Assembly: GCF_039536745.1 (NCBI RefSeq) | Contig: NZ_BAAAZE010000005.1 | Span: 620,001-684,000 of the forward strand | DNA: 64,000 nt | Reading direction: 5' to 3' | Source: Actimicrobium antarcticum | Lineage (GTDB): Bacteria > Pseudomonadota > Gammaproteobacteria > Burkholderiales > Burkholderiaceae_D | In this document: positions 37,196 to 45,195 of the stretch, piece after piece | Position numbering within the stretch: the first letter of the stretch is position 1 | Layout: the number at the start of each line of letters is the position of its first letter | Position numbers and translations under genes: made by a program | The notes under the pieces: model-generated | Seen by the model: the letters and a program-made list of their open reading frames with translations, nothing else | Told to the model about the DNA's origin: nothing | Databases searched by the model: none

Positions 37196-37660
37196 ATGGA
37201 AACTTGGAAAATAAGAAAAAGCTTAAATCCGGATGAGTTGCCGAAGGGTTTCGTGTATCCAGAAAAGTTCAATAAACTATTATTTTCTTTAGATAATTTC
37301 GGCGGAGAAATTAATCATGGCATTGAGCCGTGGACGATAATTACTTATGAGGACATGAATTCGATATTTTCAATTAAATTTGGATTGTCATTAGTCCAAT
37401 TCGCACAATGCTGGAAAGAAGAGATGGTTGCTTTTTTCGTTGTAGGTACCGGCCCTGATCCAGTTGTAATGGTATTTGATCCATGGGCACTCAAGCGGGT
37501 CACTGAAACTAAATGGATAGAAACTGGAAAGCTCCTTGAGCAGTTTCCCAATTTTGAAGCATGGCTTGCCTGGGTGCGCAACAGTGAATTGGCTAAAGAA
37601 TTTCTAGAAGACTGGATACATGAAAATCCGGATCGAGTGCTGCCAGAAAAAAAACATTAA
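37196..37660 (+). CDS. Probable immunity protein for the RHS toxin
   Basis: A 154-residue acidic, aromatic-rich cytoplasmic protein beginning 2 nt after the toxin stop, the usual place for a cognate immunity gene. It shares clear motifs with the protein at 38976-39497: PW in a GIEPW/LDPW context, LVQFAQ, FFVVGTGPDPVVMVFDPWAL and F-AWLAW-R. The pattern is reminiscent of SMI1/KNR4 (SUKH) immunity proteins, but this is a tentative impression. The DNA is distinctly AT-richer than the RHS core, as expected for an exchanged toxin/immunity cassette. Confidence 0.75.
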   Translation: METWKIRKSLNPDELPKGFVYPEKFNKLLFSLDNFGGEINHGIEPWTIITYEDMNSIFSIKFGLSLVQFAQCWKEEMVAFFVVGTGPDPVVMVFDPWALKRVTETKWIETGKLLEQFPNFEAWLAWVRNSELAKEFLEDWIHENPDRVLPEKKH

Positions 37661-37733
37661 TATATTGGAACGCGCCACCAGTGAACATTGCGATTCGAGC
37701 CAATTAATGGGTCCGGTGCCGTGATGTAATTTT

Positions 37734-37914
37734 GTAGGTTGGGCTGCGAAGCCCAACATTCGTCAAACAACAACCTCATTCGATCGATTCACCGTAATGC
37801 CAGATCGAATTTAATGAATACAAAAGTTGGAGTTGGTTGATTGGAAAGAGCCATTTGATTTATTCGACGTTTTTCGTTGATGGACGCATGTTGGGCTTTG
37901 CAGCCCAACCTACC
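37734..37914 (+). mobile_element. Internally deleted RAYT element (REP-bounded, about 180 bp)
   Basis: The left end is a REP (TAGGTTGGGCTGCGAAGCCC) followed by ATTCGTCAAACAACAACCTC, matching the 5' leader of the intact RAYT at 38060. From about 37813 the sequence matches the RAYT 3' end (AAAAGTTGGAGTTGGTTGAT, then TTTGATTTATTCGACG). It closes with the 3' REP GACGCATGTTGGGCTTTGCA. Nearly all of the coding region is missing, so it is a non-autonomous, MITE-like derivative. Confidence 0.75.
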
Positions 37915-37956
37915 GGGCGGCAACGAATTTTCACGAAGAATCCTGCCGTCTTTTTG

Positions 37957-38040
37957 TGCTGCAAAGCCCAACATTCATTAAACAACAATCACACGCGATA
38001 TCGCCGAAAAAACCTCCTCGATATAACGTATTTCCATGAT
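37957..38040 (+). mobile_element. RAYT 5'-end relict
   Basis: GTGCTGCAAAGCCCAACATTC followed by AAACAACAATC, then codons reading RYRRKNLLDITYF, which match the start of the intact RAYT (QYRRADLPGATYF). It lacks an ATG at the equivalent place and stops after about 25 codons, running into the next copy. Confidence 0.7.
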
Positions 38041-38099
38041 CAAGCCTTTCGTTCCGTATGTTGTGCTGCAAAGCCCAACATTCTTCAAACAACAAACTC

Positions 38100-38597
38100 A
38101 TGCAATATCGACGAGCAGACCTCCCCGGTGCAACGTATTTTTTCACTGTCAATCTCGCAAACAGAAACTCTCGCCTTCTTGTCGATCACGTAGAAGTCTT
38201 GAGAAACGCAATACGAAAAATCCGCCAATCCCATCCCTTTGAAATCATTGCGATAGTCATATTGCCGGAGCATTTACATGCGATCTGGAAGCTGCCGGAC
38301 GGAGATACAAATTTTCCCTTGCGATGGGCCTTGATCAAGGCAGAATTTTCAAGAGCGATACCGAACACAGAACTCATTCGGCGAAGCAGAAAATTAAAAC
38401 GTGAACGTGGTATCTGGCAGAGACGGTATTGGGAGCACCTGATTCGTGATGGTGAGGATCTTGAAAGACATGTTGCGTACATCTATTTCAATCCGGTGAA
38501 GCATGGATATGTGGGCCGGCCAGTAGATTGGCCATATTCATCAATTCATCGTGACATCAGATTGGGCTTGGTAAATGAAAAAATTGGAGTTGGTTGA
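38100..38597 (+). CDS. REP-associated tyrosine transposase (RAYT)
   Basis: A 165-residue Y1/IS200-like transposase of the RAYT group. It starts MQYRRADLPGATYFFTVNLA and has the HUH motif in VILPEHLHAIWKLP. The conserved GIWQRRYWEHLIRDGEDLERH and YIYFNPVKHGYV region contains the candidate catalytic tyrosine, and WPYSSIHRD follows. An open frame 14 codons longer exists, but those codons lie in the REP leader. It is flanked by REP palindromes: a half-site at 38060 and a full site at 38640. The family uses single-stranded REP hairpins as substrates. The frame is intact, so activity is plausible. It sits between the RHS immunity gene and the displaced toxin tip. Confidence 0.88.
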   Translation: MQYRRADLPGATYFFTVNLANRNSRLLVDHVEVLRNAIRKIRQSHPFEIIAIVILPEHLHAIWKLPDGDTNFPLRWALIKAEFSRAIPNTELIRRSRKLKRERGIWQRRYWEHLIRDGEDLERHVAYIYFNPVKHGYVGRPVDWPYSSIHRDIRLGLVNEKIGVG

Positions 38598-38639
38598 TTA
38601 GAAAGAGCTGTTTGATTTATTGGACGTTCGTTTTTACAT

Positions 38640-38670
38640 GACGCATGTTGGGCTTTGCAGCCTAACCTAT
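38640..38670 (+). repeat. REP palindrome, 3' end of RAYT element
   Basis: GACGCAT, then TTGGGCTTTGCAGCCTAA and CCTAT: the same palindrome as at 37883 and 10435, with one mismatch in the right arm. The displaced toxin tip begins 5 bp after it. Confidence 0.8.
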
Positions 38671-38675
38671 CGGCC

Positions 38676-38973
38676 GGATAATCGGCGGTTGGCTGCGGAG
38701 ATGTTGTATGGAGCGGAGAGTGTTCGGGTGATTATTCATGCCGCGGATGAGTTGTTAGATGACGCAGCTATCAAAAGATTGACCAGAGAAGGATTCCGAC
38801 CGAAAAATTGAGGCGAGGCAGCGGTTATCCGAATATTTACGCAAAGTTTAGAATTTAGGAATTCTTCTCCACAAGGTAGTCCGGAAATCCCGATGGTGAC
38901 GAAAGCACCTGCTAATGAACTTTATCGTTCTTATTCGAAGCTCCCAGCAAATAGGCCAATAAGGAATAAATAA
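38676..38973 (+). pseudogene. Displaced RHS toxin tip with a nonsense codon
   Basis: The frame from about 38676 reads DNRRLAAEMLYGAESVRVII, the same as the end of the intact RHS toxin. It continues past one stop to GEAAVIRIFTQS and EIPMVTKAPANELYR and ends RPIRNK-TAA. Alignment with the intact tip (PAKTWADAVAIRI) puts the TGA at 38809-38811 on a conserved Trp codon, a one-base TGG-to-TGA type change. The first 76 bp match the intact gene at 36896-36971 with about five mismatches; later parts diverge. No start codon or secretion part belongs to it. It ends 2 nt before its own immunity gene, the same spacing as the intact pair. Confidence 0.8.
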
Positions 38974-38975
38974 CA

Positions 38976-39497
38976 ATGGAATACGTGCCGGTTCAACTAA
39001 AATTGAAGGATCATGAGATTCCGGATAAATTTACTTATCCTGAAAGTTTTGATAAATATTTACTGACTTATAAAGTAAATGACCCTTTCGAATTCAAAGA
39101 CCTTGATCCTTGGGGGATTACTGCTGATGCAGAGTACAACTGCCGGCTTTCAGAGAAGTTTAATTTACCGCTGGTGCAATTTGCGCAGGCTTGGCTCGAA
39201 GACATGATTGCCTGTTTCGTCGTTGGAACTGGTAGCGATCCAAAAGTGCTGGTCTTGAATCCGTGGGCACTGAAGCCTGTGGGCGAAAACAAATGGGAAG
39301 AATATATTCAAGTTTTGGAAGAACTGGAAAATTTCGACGCTTGGCTTGCATGGGCGAGAGCTAGTGATCTGGTGTTGGAATATGCAGAAAGATTTGCGCA
39401 TGAAAGTCTTTCTGTTTCAAATACCACGCCTGAGCGAAAGGCGAAATTGAATCTGGCATCGAGCAATCATGATGAATTACCCGATAGGCGCATATAG
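38976..39497 (+). CDS. Orphan immunity protein paralogue
   Basis: A 173-residue homologue of the immunity protein at 37196-37660. Shared parts include LPLVQFAQAWLEDM, CFVVGTGSDPKVLVLNPWAL and FDAWLAWARASDL. The C-terminal 20 residues (ERKAKLNLASSNHDELPDR) are extra. It follows the broken toxin tip by 2 nt, so it is the cognate immunity of a displaced cassette. The frame is intact and may still protect against toxins carried by siblings. It has no obvious promoter of its own. The family is uncertain, possibly SUKH-like. Confidence 0.75.
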   Translation: MEYVPVQLKLKDHEIPDKFTYPESFDKYLLTYKVNDPFEFKDLDPWGITADAEYNCRLSEKFNLPLVQFAQAWLEDMIACFVVGTGSDPKVLVLNPWALKPVGENKWEEYIQVLEELENFDAWLAWARASDLVLEYAERFAHESLSVSNTTPERKAKLNLASSNHDELPDRRI

Positions 39498-39525
39498 GAT
39501 ACAGATACGACCCAATTATGTGATC

Positions 39526-39610
39526 CCATGGTTGCGCTGCAGAGCCAAAAATTCGTCAAAAACGACCTCACCTGTTATCGATAAGCAAACCTCGCTGGTG
39601 CGATCTCTTG
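39526..39610 (+). mobile_element. RAYT 5'-end relict
   Basis: GCGCTGCAGAGCC, ATTCGTCAAAAACGACCTC and CGATAAGCAAACCTCGCTGG follow the intact RAYT leader and first codons with scattered mismatches. It lies in the 333-bp gap before the EAL gene; the remainder of that gap shows nothing recognisable. Confidence 0.6.
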
Positions 39611-39830
39611 CTCCCGGATTTCTGTTGATACTGATTGGATCTGGCAAACTGCGGCAGCAGACGACATGTCTAGCCTTGTACTTGGGCCGCGACTTTACCC
39701 GACGAATTGACAGGCATTCGGATACCCTCTAGCTGAAATATTTCCAAAAAGAAAATTATCAAGCAGAGGAACATGTCGCGAAGTGCTACCATTTATAGTA
39801 CTTTTTATTCTCACGACACCGAGGTGTAGC

Positions 39831-40610
39831 TTGTCTAACAAAATCATTAGGGTCCACCCGACCGCGATGCCCGATTCCGGGTGTTCGATCTGCGAGGATC
39901 AGCTGGATTTTGACTTTACCTTTGCTTTTCAGCCTATTGTCGACGTCGAGCGACGAGCCATTTATGCCTACGAGGCACTGGTACGTGGCACCGACGGCCA
40001 AGGCGCGCCCTACGTTCTCGGCAAGGTCAACGATGACAACCGCTATCGCTTTGACCAGGGTTGTCGTACCCGCAGTATTTTTCTCGCGCAAAAATTGGGC
40101 ATGACTTGCCGGATTTCGATCAATTTTCTGCCGAATGCCATTTATCAGCCCGAGCTATGCATCCGCACCACCATTGCTGCTGCTGAAGCCGCTGGTTTTC
40201 CGCTTGATCGCATCATTTTTGAAGTCACCGAATCCGAACAGATTCTGGAGCCTGACAAGCTGCTGTCGATTTTTCGGTACTACCGCGATCGCGGCTTTGC
40301 CACAGCCATCGACGACTTTGGCGCCGGTTACGCAGGACTTGGTCTGCTGACCGACTTCCAGCCCACCATGATCAAGATCGACATCAAGCTGGTACGCGAC
40401 ATCGACAGTAATCCGGTCAAGCAAGCCGTCGTCAAGGGAATTTTGCTCACCACAGGGTTGCTGGGTGTGGAAGTGATCGCCGAGGGAGTCGAAACAGCGG
40501 CCGAGGCGCGCTGGTTCAAAGACAATGGCATACGCCTGATGCAAGGCTATTACTTTGCGCGACCGGGTTTCGAATCTCTGCCGGCGGTTGAAAATTGGGT
40601 ACCGGATTAA
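39831..40610 (+). CDS. EAL domain c-di-GMP phosphodiesterase
   Basis: A stand-alone EAL protein of 259 residues. All catalytic motifs are present: YEALVRG, SINFLPNA, EVTESE, the AIDDFGAGYAGL double aspartate, KIDIKLV and EGVET, with the family ending QGYYFARP. It should hydrolyse c-di-GMP to pGpG in the cytoplasm. The chosen start is TTG at 39831, preceded by GAGGTG at good spacing; the in-frame ATG at 39783 lacks a ribosome-binding site and ATG at 39867 is also possible. The N terminus has a CSIC pair just before the domain. It is solitary, bounded by the toxin island and the P450 gene. Confidence 0.9.
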   Translation: MSNKIIRVHPTAMPDSGCSICEDQLDFDFTFAFQPIVDVERRAIYAYEALVRGTDGQGAPYVLGKVNDDNRYRFDQGCRTRSIFLAQKLGMTCRISINFLPNAIYQPELCIRTTIAAAEAAGFPLDRIIFEVTESEQILEPDKLLSIFRYYRDRGFATAIDDFGAGYAGLGLLTDFQPTMIKIDIKLVRDIDSNPVKQAVVKGILLTTGLLGVEVIAEGVETAAEARWFKDNGIRLMQGYYFARPGFESLPAVENWVPD

Positions 40611-40747
40611 CTCTGCGAGCCGGGCAAATGAACGACTGCGGATAGCGTCCTGACCGTTCGCGTCGATCCGTCGTGCAGTAATGTCCAGGTCAGACTATCT
40701 CCAGGCGAATGTGCGATTACGTCGATCTGTGGCGCCGCCAGTTCCCG

Positions 40748-42184
40748 TCATTGATCGCGGCGCGGCAGCAGCGTCATTGTCAACCCGACCGGTGACATCA
40801 CAAACGCCATCAACTCGCGCGGTTCCTGCCCGCCGTCGGTACCCACCGATGCCAGATCGAATTGACCCAGCACCAGCGCGATCGCCATTTTGATTTCGAG
40901 CAAGGCGAGATAGCGCCCGGGGCAGGTCCGCACTCCCGCCCCGAATGGCATGGCGATGCGCTTGTCGACGGCGTTGTCGTCGTTGCCATCGTCACCCTCC
41001 AGCCAGCGTTGCGGATGGAAGCGGTTGGCGTCTGCGAAGAATCGATCATCCACGCTGTGATGCCGCATCACACACCATACCAACGTGCCCGCCGGTACCG
41101 CGATGTCTCTGATCACCGTGTCCTGCAGCGCCTCGACCGGCAGATACGGCGCGACTGGTTTGAGTCGCATCGCTTCCTGGGCGCAGGCATCGACATAGTC
41201 CAGCGCGTCCATTTGCTCAATCGTGTAGGCGGCGGGGTCGGGTGCGATCCGGCGCACTTCCTGTTGCGCCCGTTGCAGCGCATCCGGGTGCGCATGCAGC
41301 AGATACAGCATCCAGGCAATCGTGTTGGCGGTCGTGTCTTCACCGGCCAGCAACATCGTGGTGACATTGCCGGAGACGGTTTGATCCGTCACGCCGCTGT
41401 CCGGTTCGCTGGCCGCTACCAGCATGGCTTCGAGCAGGTTGCCTGGTCGCTGGCGGCGCTCCGGCTGTGTGTCGAGTCGGACATGTGCCTGGGCGATCAG
41501 GTCGCCGATGGCATTTTTGAGTGCCACTACGCTGCGGTCCAGACGTCGGTCGGAGGGCAGTTTCAGGTAGCGCCAGTACGGAAACATCGCCAGACTGCGC
41601 AGTGCGACCTTCGGCAAGATCCTGTCGAGGTGTTGTTGAATCCGGTCCTCGCCGGAATCGATCGTATTGACATCGGTACCGAACGCGAGGCCCGCGATGA
41701 TGTCGACGGTGTAGCGTTTCAGGTCCGCCGACAGATCGATCGGGGTCTGGGTACGGGCGGCTTCATCCCAACGTCGTTGCAGGCGCAGGGCGACCCTGAC
41801 CAGCGCCGGAAAATAGGCTTTGACGGCAGTCGGTGACAATGCCGTCATCACCATGCGCCGCTGATTGCGCCAGTCATCGCCCTCGGCCAGAAATACGCCA
41901 GGGATGCCGCCCATTTCACGCGAGACTTTCTCGGTAACCGCCGGGCGTCGATAACCTGCCGGGCGCTCGCGCAGGATGGCGCCGATGGTCACGTGATCCG
42001 CCACCACCAGCACCGGCTTTGAGCCCAGCATCATGCGAAAAAAATCGCCGTGCAACACGCACCATTGTTCGACGATTCTATGGACGTGGTGGGGTTTGAT
42101 CTGATGGACGTTTCCCAGCAGTGGCAGCGTTGGCGGGCCGGGCAGGTCACGGATGTTGCGTAGCGGTGAACGTGTTTCAGGCAT
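40748..42184 (-). CDS. Cytochrome P450
   Basis: A 478-residue soluble P450. It shows the I-helix oxygen-activation motif AGEDTTANT, the K-helix EAMR, and the heme loop FGAGVRTCPGRYLA whose cysteine ligates the heme. The N terminus has a Pro-rich start (LPGPPTLPLLGNVHQI) without a membrane anchor, typical of the larger bacterial P450s related to microsomal families. No ferredoxin or reductase gene is adjacent, so the electron donor and substrate are unknown. It is transcribed toward the EAL gene (convergent). Confidence 0.93.
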   Translation of the reverse strand: MPETRSPLRNIRDLPGPPTLPLLGNVHQIKPHHVHRIVEQWCVLHGDFFRMMLGSKPVLVVADHVTIGAILRERPAGYRRPAVTEKVSREMGGIPGVFLAEGDDWRNQRRMVMTALSPTAVKAYFPALVRVALRLQRRWDEAARTQTPIDLSADLKRYTVDIIAGLAFGTDVNTIDSGEDRIQQHLDRILPKVALRSLAMFPYWRYLKLPSDRRLDRSVVALKNAIGDLIAQAHVRLDTQPERRQRPGNLLEAMLVAASEPDSGVTDQTVSGNVTTMLLAGEDTTANTIAWMLYLLHAHPDALQRAQQEVRRIAPDPAAYTIEQMDALDYVDACAQEAMRLKPVAPYLPVEALQDTVIRDIAVPAGTLVWCVMRHHSVDDRFFADANRFHPQRWLEGDDGNDDNAVDKRIAMPFGAGVRTCPGRYLALLEIKMAIALVLGQFDLASVGTDGGQEPRELMAFVMSPVGLTMTLLPRRDQ

Positions 42185-42418
42185 GGCGGCTCCAAAAAAT
42201 GCTAAGACCTCAAGGTAACCTGAATGTCACACATTCTGAAACGGGAAAGACGCTTCGGTATGACATCGCGCGGAAATGATCGGGCAGCCTTGTCATCATG
42301 GTGTCCACTCGAAGACACCAAATAGTTAGTCGATGCAGTGATGCGGGATGGCAGTACGCATCTCCTCGGGTCATCGCAAAGTCATGTAATCCGCCACCAC
42401 CAGTACCGGCTTTGTATT

Positions 42419-42522
42419 GCGTCAAACACAAGCTGATGACATGTCGACGAGCCGAACTGGTCGATGCAATGTGTTGGGCGTCGGAGTGGTGTTGCCACAA
42501 GTTCAGCTTTGCAGCGTAACCG
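42419..42522 (+). mobile_element. RAYT-derived relict
   Basis: TGCGTCAAACACAAGCTGAT, then ATGTCGACGAGCCGAAC and TCGATGCAATGT, track the RAYT leader and first 15 codons. The segment closes with CAGCTTTGCAGCGTAACC, a decayed 3' REP. It lies in the 367-bp gap between the P450 and TauE genes. Just before it, 42386-42412 duplicates a short stretch of the P450 gene (about 41994-42022). The rest of the gap shows nothing else. Confidence 0.55.
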
Positions 42523-42551
42523 ATGAATTTTCGGGTATTACGATCTCCGCC

Positions 42552-43319
42552 TCAGCCAGAAAAATACGTCTTCCAGAAAAAATATCCCGTCATGCCCGAC
42601 GCCACGACAATCACGATTCCGCGAATGACGCGTGGTGATGTCTTGCGCGCCAATCGTGCGCCCAGATATCCGCCTATCATCGCGCCGCCGCACATCACCA
42701 GCGCCCAATGCCAGACGATTGCGCCGGCAATTGCGAACGGAATCACCGCAATGCCGTTCATGCAGGACGTCAGCAGCGTCTTCAATCCATTCATCTGATG
42801 GATGCGCGTGAAGCCTATTTGTCCCAGCAGCGCCAGCGTGGCAATCCCGACGCCGGCACCAAAATACCCGCCATAAATCCCCAGAAAAAATTGCGCCGGC
42901 AAGGCCCAGCGTGGCAGGATCATCACGTCCGGTTGCGGTCCGTGGCGGCGTGACAGCAGTGGTCCGAGGATGAACAGCAGCGTCGCGGCCAGCAACAAAA
43001 AGGGCACCGCCTTGTTGAACGCGACTTCGGGTGTCCACAGCACCAGCAGTGCGCCGATGATGCTGCCCAGTCCGCTGGAAACGATCAGGCGCAGGTTGAC
43101 GGCGCTGGTTTGCCGCAGTTCTTCCCGATAGCCGTGGGCGCTGGCGGCGGTGCCTAGCCACATCGCTGTATTGTTGGTGGCATTGGCGGCGATGCCGGGC
43201 AGCCCCGCCAGCAGCAATGCAGGAAAGGTCAGAAACGAGCCACCACCGGCAACCGCATTGACAGCACCGGCGACAGTAGCAATGGCGAACAGAGACAGGC
43301 CGGTGGCGAGCACTGTCAT
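42552..43319 (-). CDS. TauE/SafE family permease
   Basis: A 255-residue inner-membrane protein with about eight helices and the family hallmarks GAVNAVAGGGSFLTFPALLL near the N terminus and FFLGIYGGYFGAGVGIATLAL in the repeat half. TauE/SafE proteins move sulfite, sulfoacetate and other small organic anions. The start overlaps the stop of the GntR regulator by 4 bp, so the two are co-translated. The pair is divergent from the malonate operon, which suggests a role in handling malonate or a by-product; that is inference. Confidence 0.9.
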   Translation of the reverse strand: MTVLATGLSLFAIATVAGAVNAVAGGGSFLTFPALLLAGLPGIAANATNNTAMWLGTAASAHGYREELRQTSAVNLRLIVSSGLGSIIGALLVLWTPEVAFNKAVPFLLLAATLLFILGPLLSRRHGPQPDVMILPRWALPAQFFLGIYGGYFGAGVGIATLALLGQIGFTRIHQMNGLKTLLTSCMNGIAVIPFAIAGAIVWHWALVMCGGAMIGGYLGARLARKTSPRVIRGIVIVVASGMTGYFFWKTYFSG

Positions 43320-44002
43320 GACTGGTTCGTCGACTGTGTTGAACCACTCATGGTTGCCAACAAAGGCAGTGAGGCAATCAGGTCGGCAAAGCGCTGGCCC
43401 TGTACGACCACATGCTCGCGCAGCAGTGTCATGGCTGCATCGGCATCGCCGGCAATAATGGCGTTGACGATACCGTCATGCTCGCTGAAAGAACTGGCGA
43501 TGCGATCCCGTACCCGCAGTTGCAGTCGGCGATAGGGGCGCAGACGGCGCTGCAGTGCCAGCGCCTGACCGGTCAGGAAGACGTTATGGCTGCCGCTGTA
43601 CAGCAGCGCATGGAACTCTTCATTTTTGTAGAAATACGCATCCGGGTCTTGCGCATCACGGGCCTGTTCGCAAGCGTGATGGGCACTCAGCAAACTCTGA
43701 TGTTCTTGCGGTGACATGCGGCGTGCAGCGAGGCGCGCGCACATGGCTTCCAGTTCTGCCATCACTTCGAACATTTCCACCAACTGCTGCGGGCTTATTT
43801 CGGCGACCACTGCGCCACGGCGCGGACGGATCACGATCAATCCCATCGAGGCCAACTGGATCAATGCCTCGCGGATCGGCGTGCGCGAGACGCCAAATTG
43901 CCCGGCAAGTACGGTTTCGTCCAGATGCGCGCCGGGCGGCAACTGGCCGATCGCGATCATTTCTTCTATGGCTTCTCGCAGCGTGGAGGAGCGATTTTTC
44001 AT
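43316..44002 (-). CDS. GntR-family regulator with FCD domain
   Basis: A 228-residue FadR-type GntR regulator. The N-terminal winged helix contains the recognition helix LAGQFGVSRTPIREALIQLASMGLI, and the FCD ligand domain (about 80-215) follows. Likely ligand histidines lie in FHALLYSGSHN and SEHDGIVNAI. The start is taken as ATG 44002 (MKNRSSTLREAIEEM). The frame runs 30 codons upstream, but that part overlaps the control region. It is divergent from dctP/mdc, so it probably represses (or activates) that operon in response to malonate or a derivative. The palindrome at 44079-44096 is the likely operator for both directions. Confidence 0.88.
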   Translation of the reverse strand: MKNRSSTLREAIEEMIAIGQLPPGAHLDETVLAGQFGVSRTPIREALIQLASMGLIVIRPRRGAVVAEISPQQLVEMFEVMAELEAMCARLAARRMSPQEHQSLLSAHHACEQARDAQDPDAYFYKNEEFHALLYSGSHNVFLTGQALALQRRLRPYRRLQLRVRDRIASSFSEHDGIVNAIIAGDADAAMTLLREHVVVQGQRFADLIASLPLLATMSGSTQSTNQS

Positions 44003-44055
44003 GGAGGAGTCATTGGTTGTCTGTCTTGGCTGAAAGTATAGGGTGTATTTAAGGC

Positions 44056-44083
44056 TTGACAATGCATACAGTAAATATATTCT
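44056..44083 (+). promoter_or_regulatory. Probable sigma-70 promoter for the malonate operon
   Basis: TTGACA at 44056-44061 and TATTCT at 44078-44083 are separated by 16 bp and face the dctP start 92 bp downstream. The -10 overlaps the palindrome at 44079-44096, so regulator binding would block polymerase. Confidence 0.55.
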
Positions 44084-44096
44084 TGTATACACGAAT
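44079..44096. promoter_or_regulatory. Probable GntR (FCD) operator
   Basis: ATTCTTGTATACACGAAT reads the same on both strands at 16 of 18 positions. Its centre TTGTATACA fits the TNGTNNACNA-type sites of FadR-branch GntR proteins. It lies between the regulator gene and dctP. Confidence 0.6.
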
Positions 44097-44175
44097 AAAG
44101 AACTTCAAAACGAAGCGCACAAAGCAGCACTAGATTGCCATCAAGGCAAAAATCCAATCCCATTGAGGAGACACC

Positions 44176-45195
44176 ATGTTTTCAGCCACCCGTCGCACGT
44201 TGCTGGGCGCCATCGCAGCCAGCCCATTGTTTTCCATCCCTGCTGCCTGGGCACAATCCGCAGCGATCAAGATTTCTCATCAGTTTCCGGGCGGTACCGC
44301 CACCGAAGGCGACTTCCGTGATCGGCTGTGCCGCCAGTTTGCGGCAGAAGTCGAAAAGCGCACCAAGGGTGGTCTGAAGTTCGAGATTTATCCTGGCTCC
44401 TCGCTGATGAAGACCAACGCGCAGTTTTCGTCGATGCGCAAGGGTGCGCTGGACATGTCGCTGGTGCCGCTGTCGTACGCCGGTGGTGAAATGCCGGAAG
44501 TGAATATCGGCCTGATGCCCGGCCTGGTGACTTCTTATGAGCAAGGCTATGGCTGGAAAAACGCCGAAGTCGGCCGTGAACTCAATCGCCTGTTGCTGGA
44601 AAAAGGCATCGTTGTGGTCAGCTGGATCTGGCAGGCCGGTGGTGTTGCATCGCGCACGATTCCGATCGTCGAGCCGGAAGATGCCAAGGGCCTGAAAATC
44701 CGCGGCGGTTCGCGCGAGATGGACCTGATCCTGAAAGCCGCCGGCGCAGCCGTGGTGTCGCTACCATCGAATGAAATCTATGCCGCCATGCAGACCGGCG
44801 CGATGGATGCCGCGCTGACGTCATCGACCTCGCTGATCTCGTTCCGCCTCGAAGAAGTCTCGAAGAGCCTGACCACCGGTCGCGGTAAAGCGTACTGGTT
44901 CATGTTTGAACCGCTGATGATGTCGAAGGCCGTGTTCGACAAGCTGACCAAGGAACAGCAAGCCATCATCATGGCCGTGGGTGGCGAGATGGAAGCGCTG
45001 GCCCGCAAATCGGCCCAGATGGATGATTCGCTGGTTGCTGCGGTGTACCAGAAAGCCGGCGCCAAAGTGGTCGATCTGAGCGACGCCACGGTCAAGAAAT
45101 GGCAGGCCATCGCCCGCACGACCGCATGGAAAGACTACGCCGAGCGCAACGCCAACTGCGCCAACTTGCTCAAGCTGGCCGAGAAAACCCTATGA
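44176..45195 (+). CDS. TRAP transporter solute-binding protein (DctP type)
   Basis: A 339-residue periplasmic binding protein. The leader MFSATRRTLLGAIAASPLFSI ends AAWAQSA and has a twin-arginine motif, so Tat or Sec export is possible. DctP-family marks include KISHQFPGGTATEG, KGALDMSLVPLSYAG, and GLKIRGGSREMDLILKAAGA with the conserved carboxylate-binding arginine. A good GAGGAG ribosome-binding site precedes the ATG. It is the first gene of a ten-gene operon ending in mdcH, so malonate is the expected ligand. The stop overlaps the DctQ start by 4 bp. Confidence 0.9.
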   Translation: MFSATRRTLLGAIAASPLFSIPAAWAQSAAIKISHQFPGGTATEGDFRDRLCRQFAAEVEKRTKGGLKFEIYPGSSLMKTNAQFSSMRKGALDMSLVPLSYAGGEMPEVNIGLMPGLVTSYEQGYGWKNAEVGRELNRLLLEKGIVVVSWIWQAGGVASRTIPIVEPEDAKGLKIRGGSREMDLILKAAGAAVVSLPSNEIYAAMQTGAMDAALTSSTSLISFRLEEVSKSLTTGRGKAYWFMFEPLMMSKAVFDKLTKEQQAIIMAVGGEMEALARKSAQMDDSLVAAVYQKAGAKVVDLSDATVKKWQAIARTTAWKDYAERNANCANLLKLAEKTL

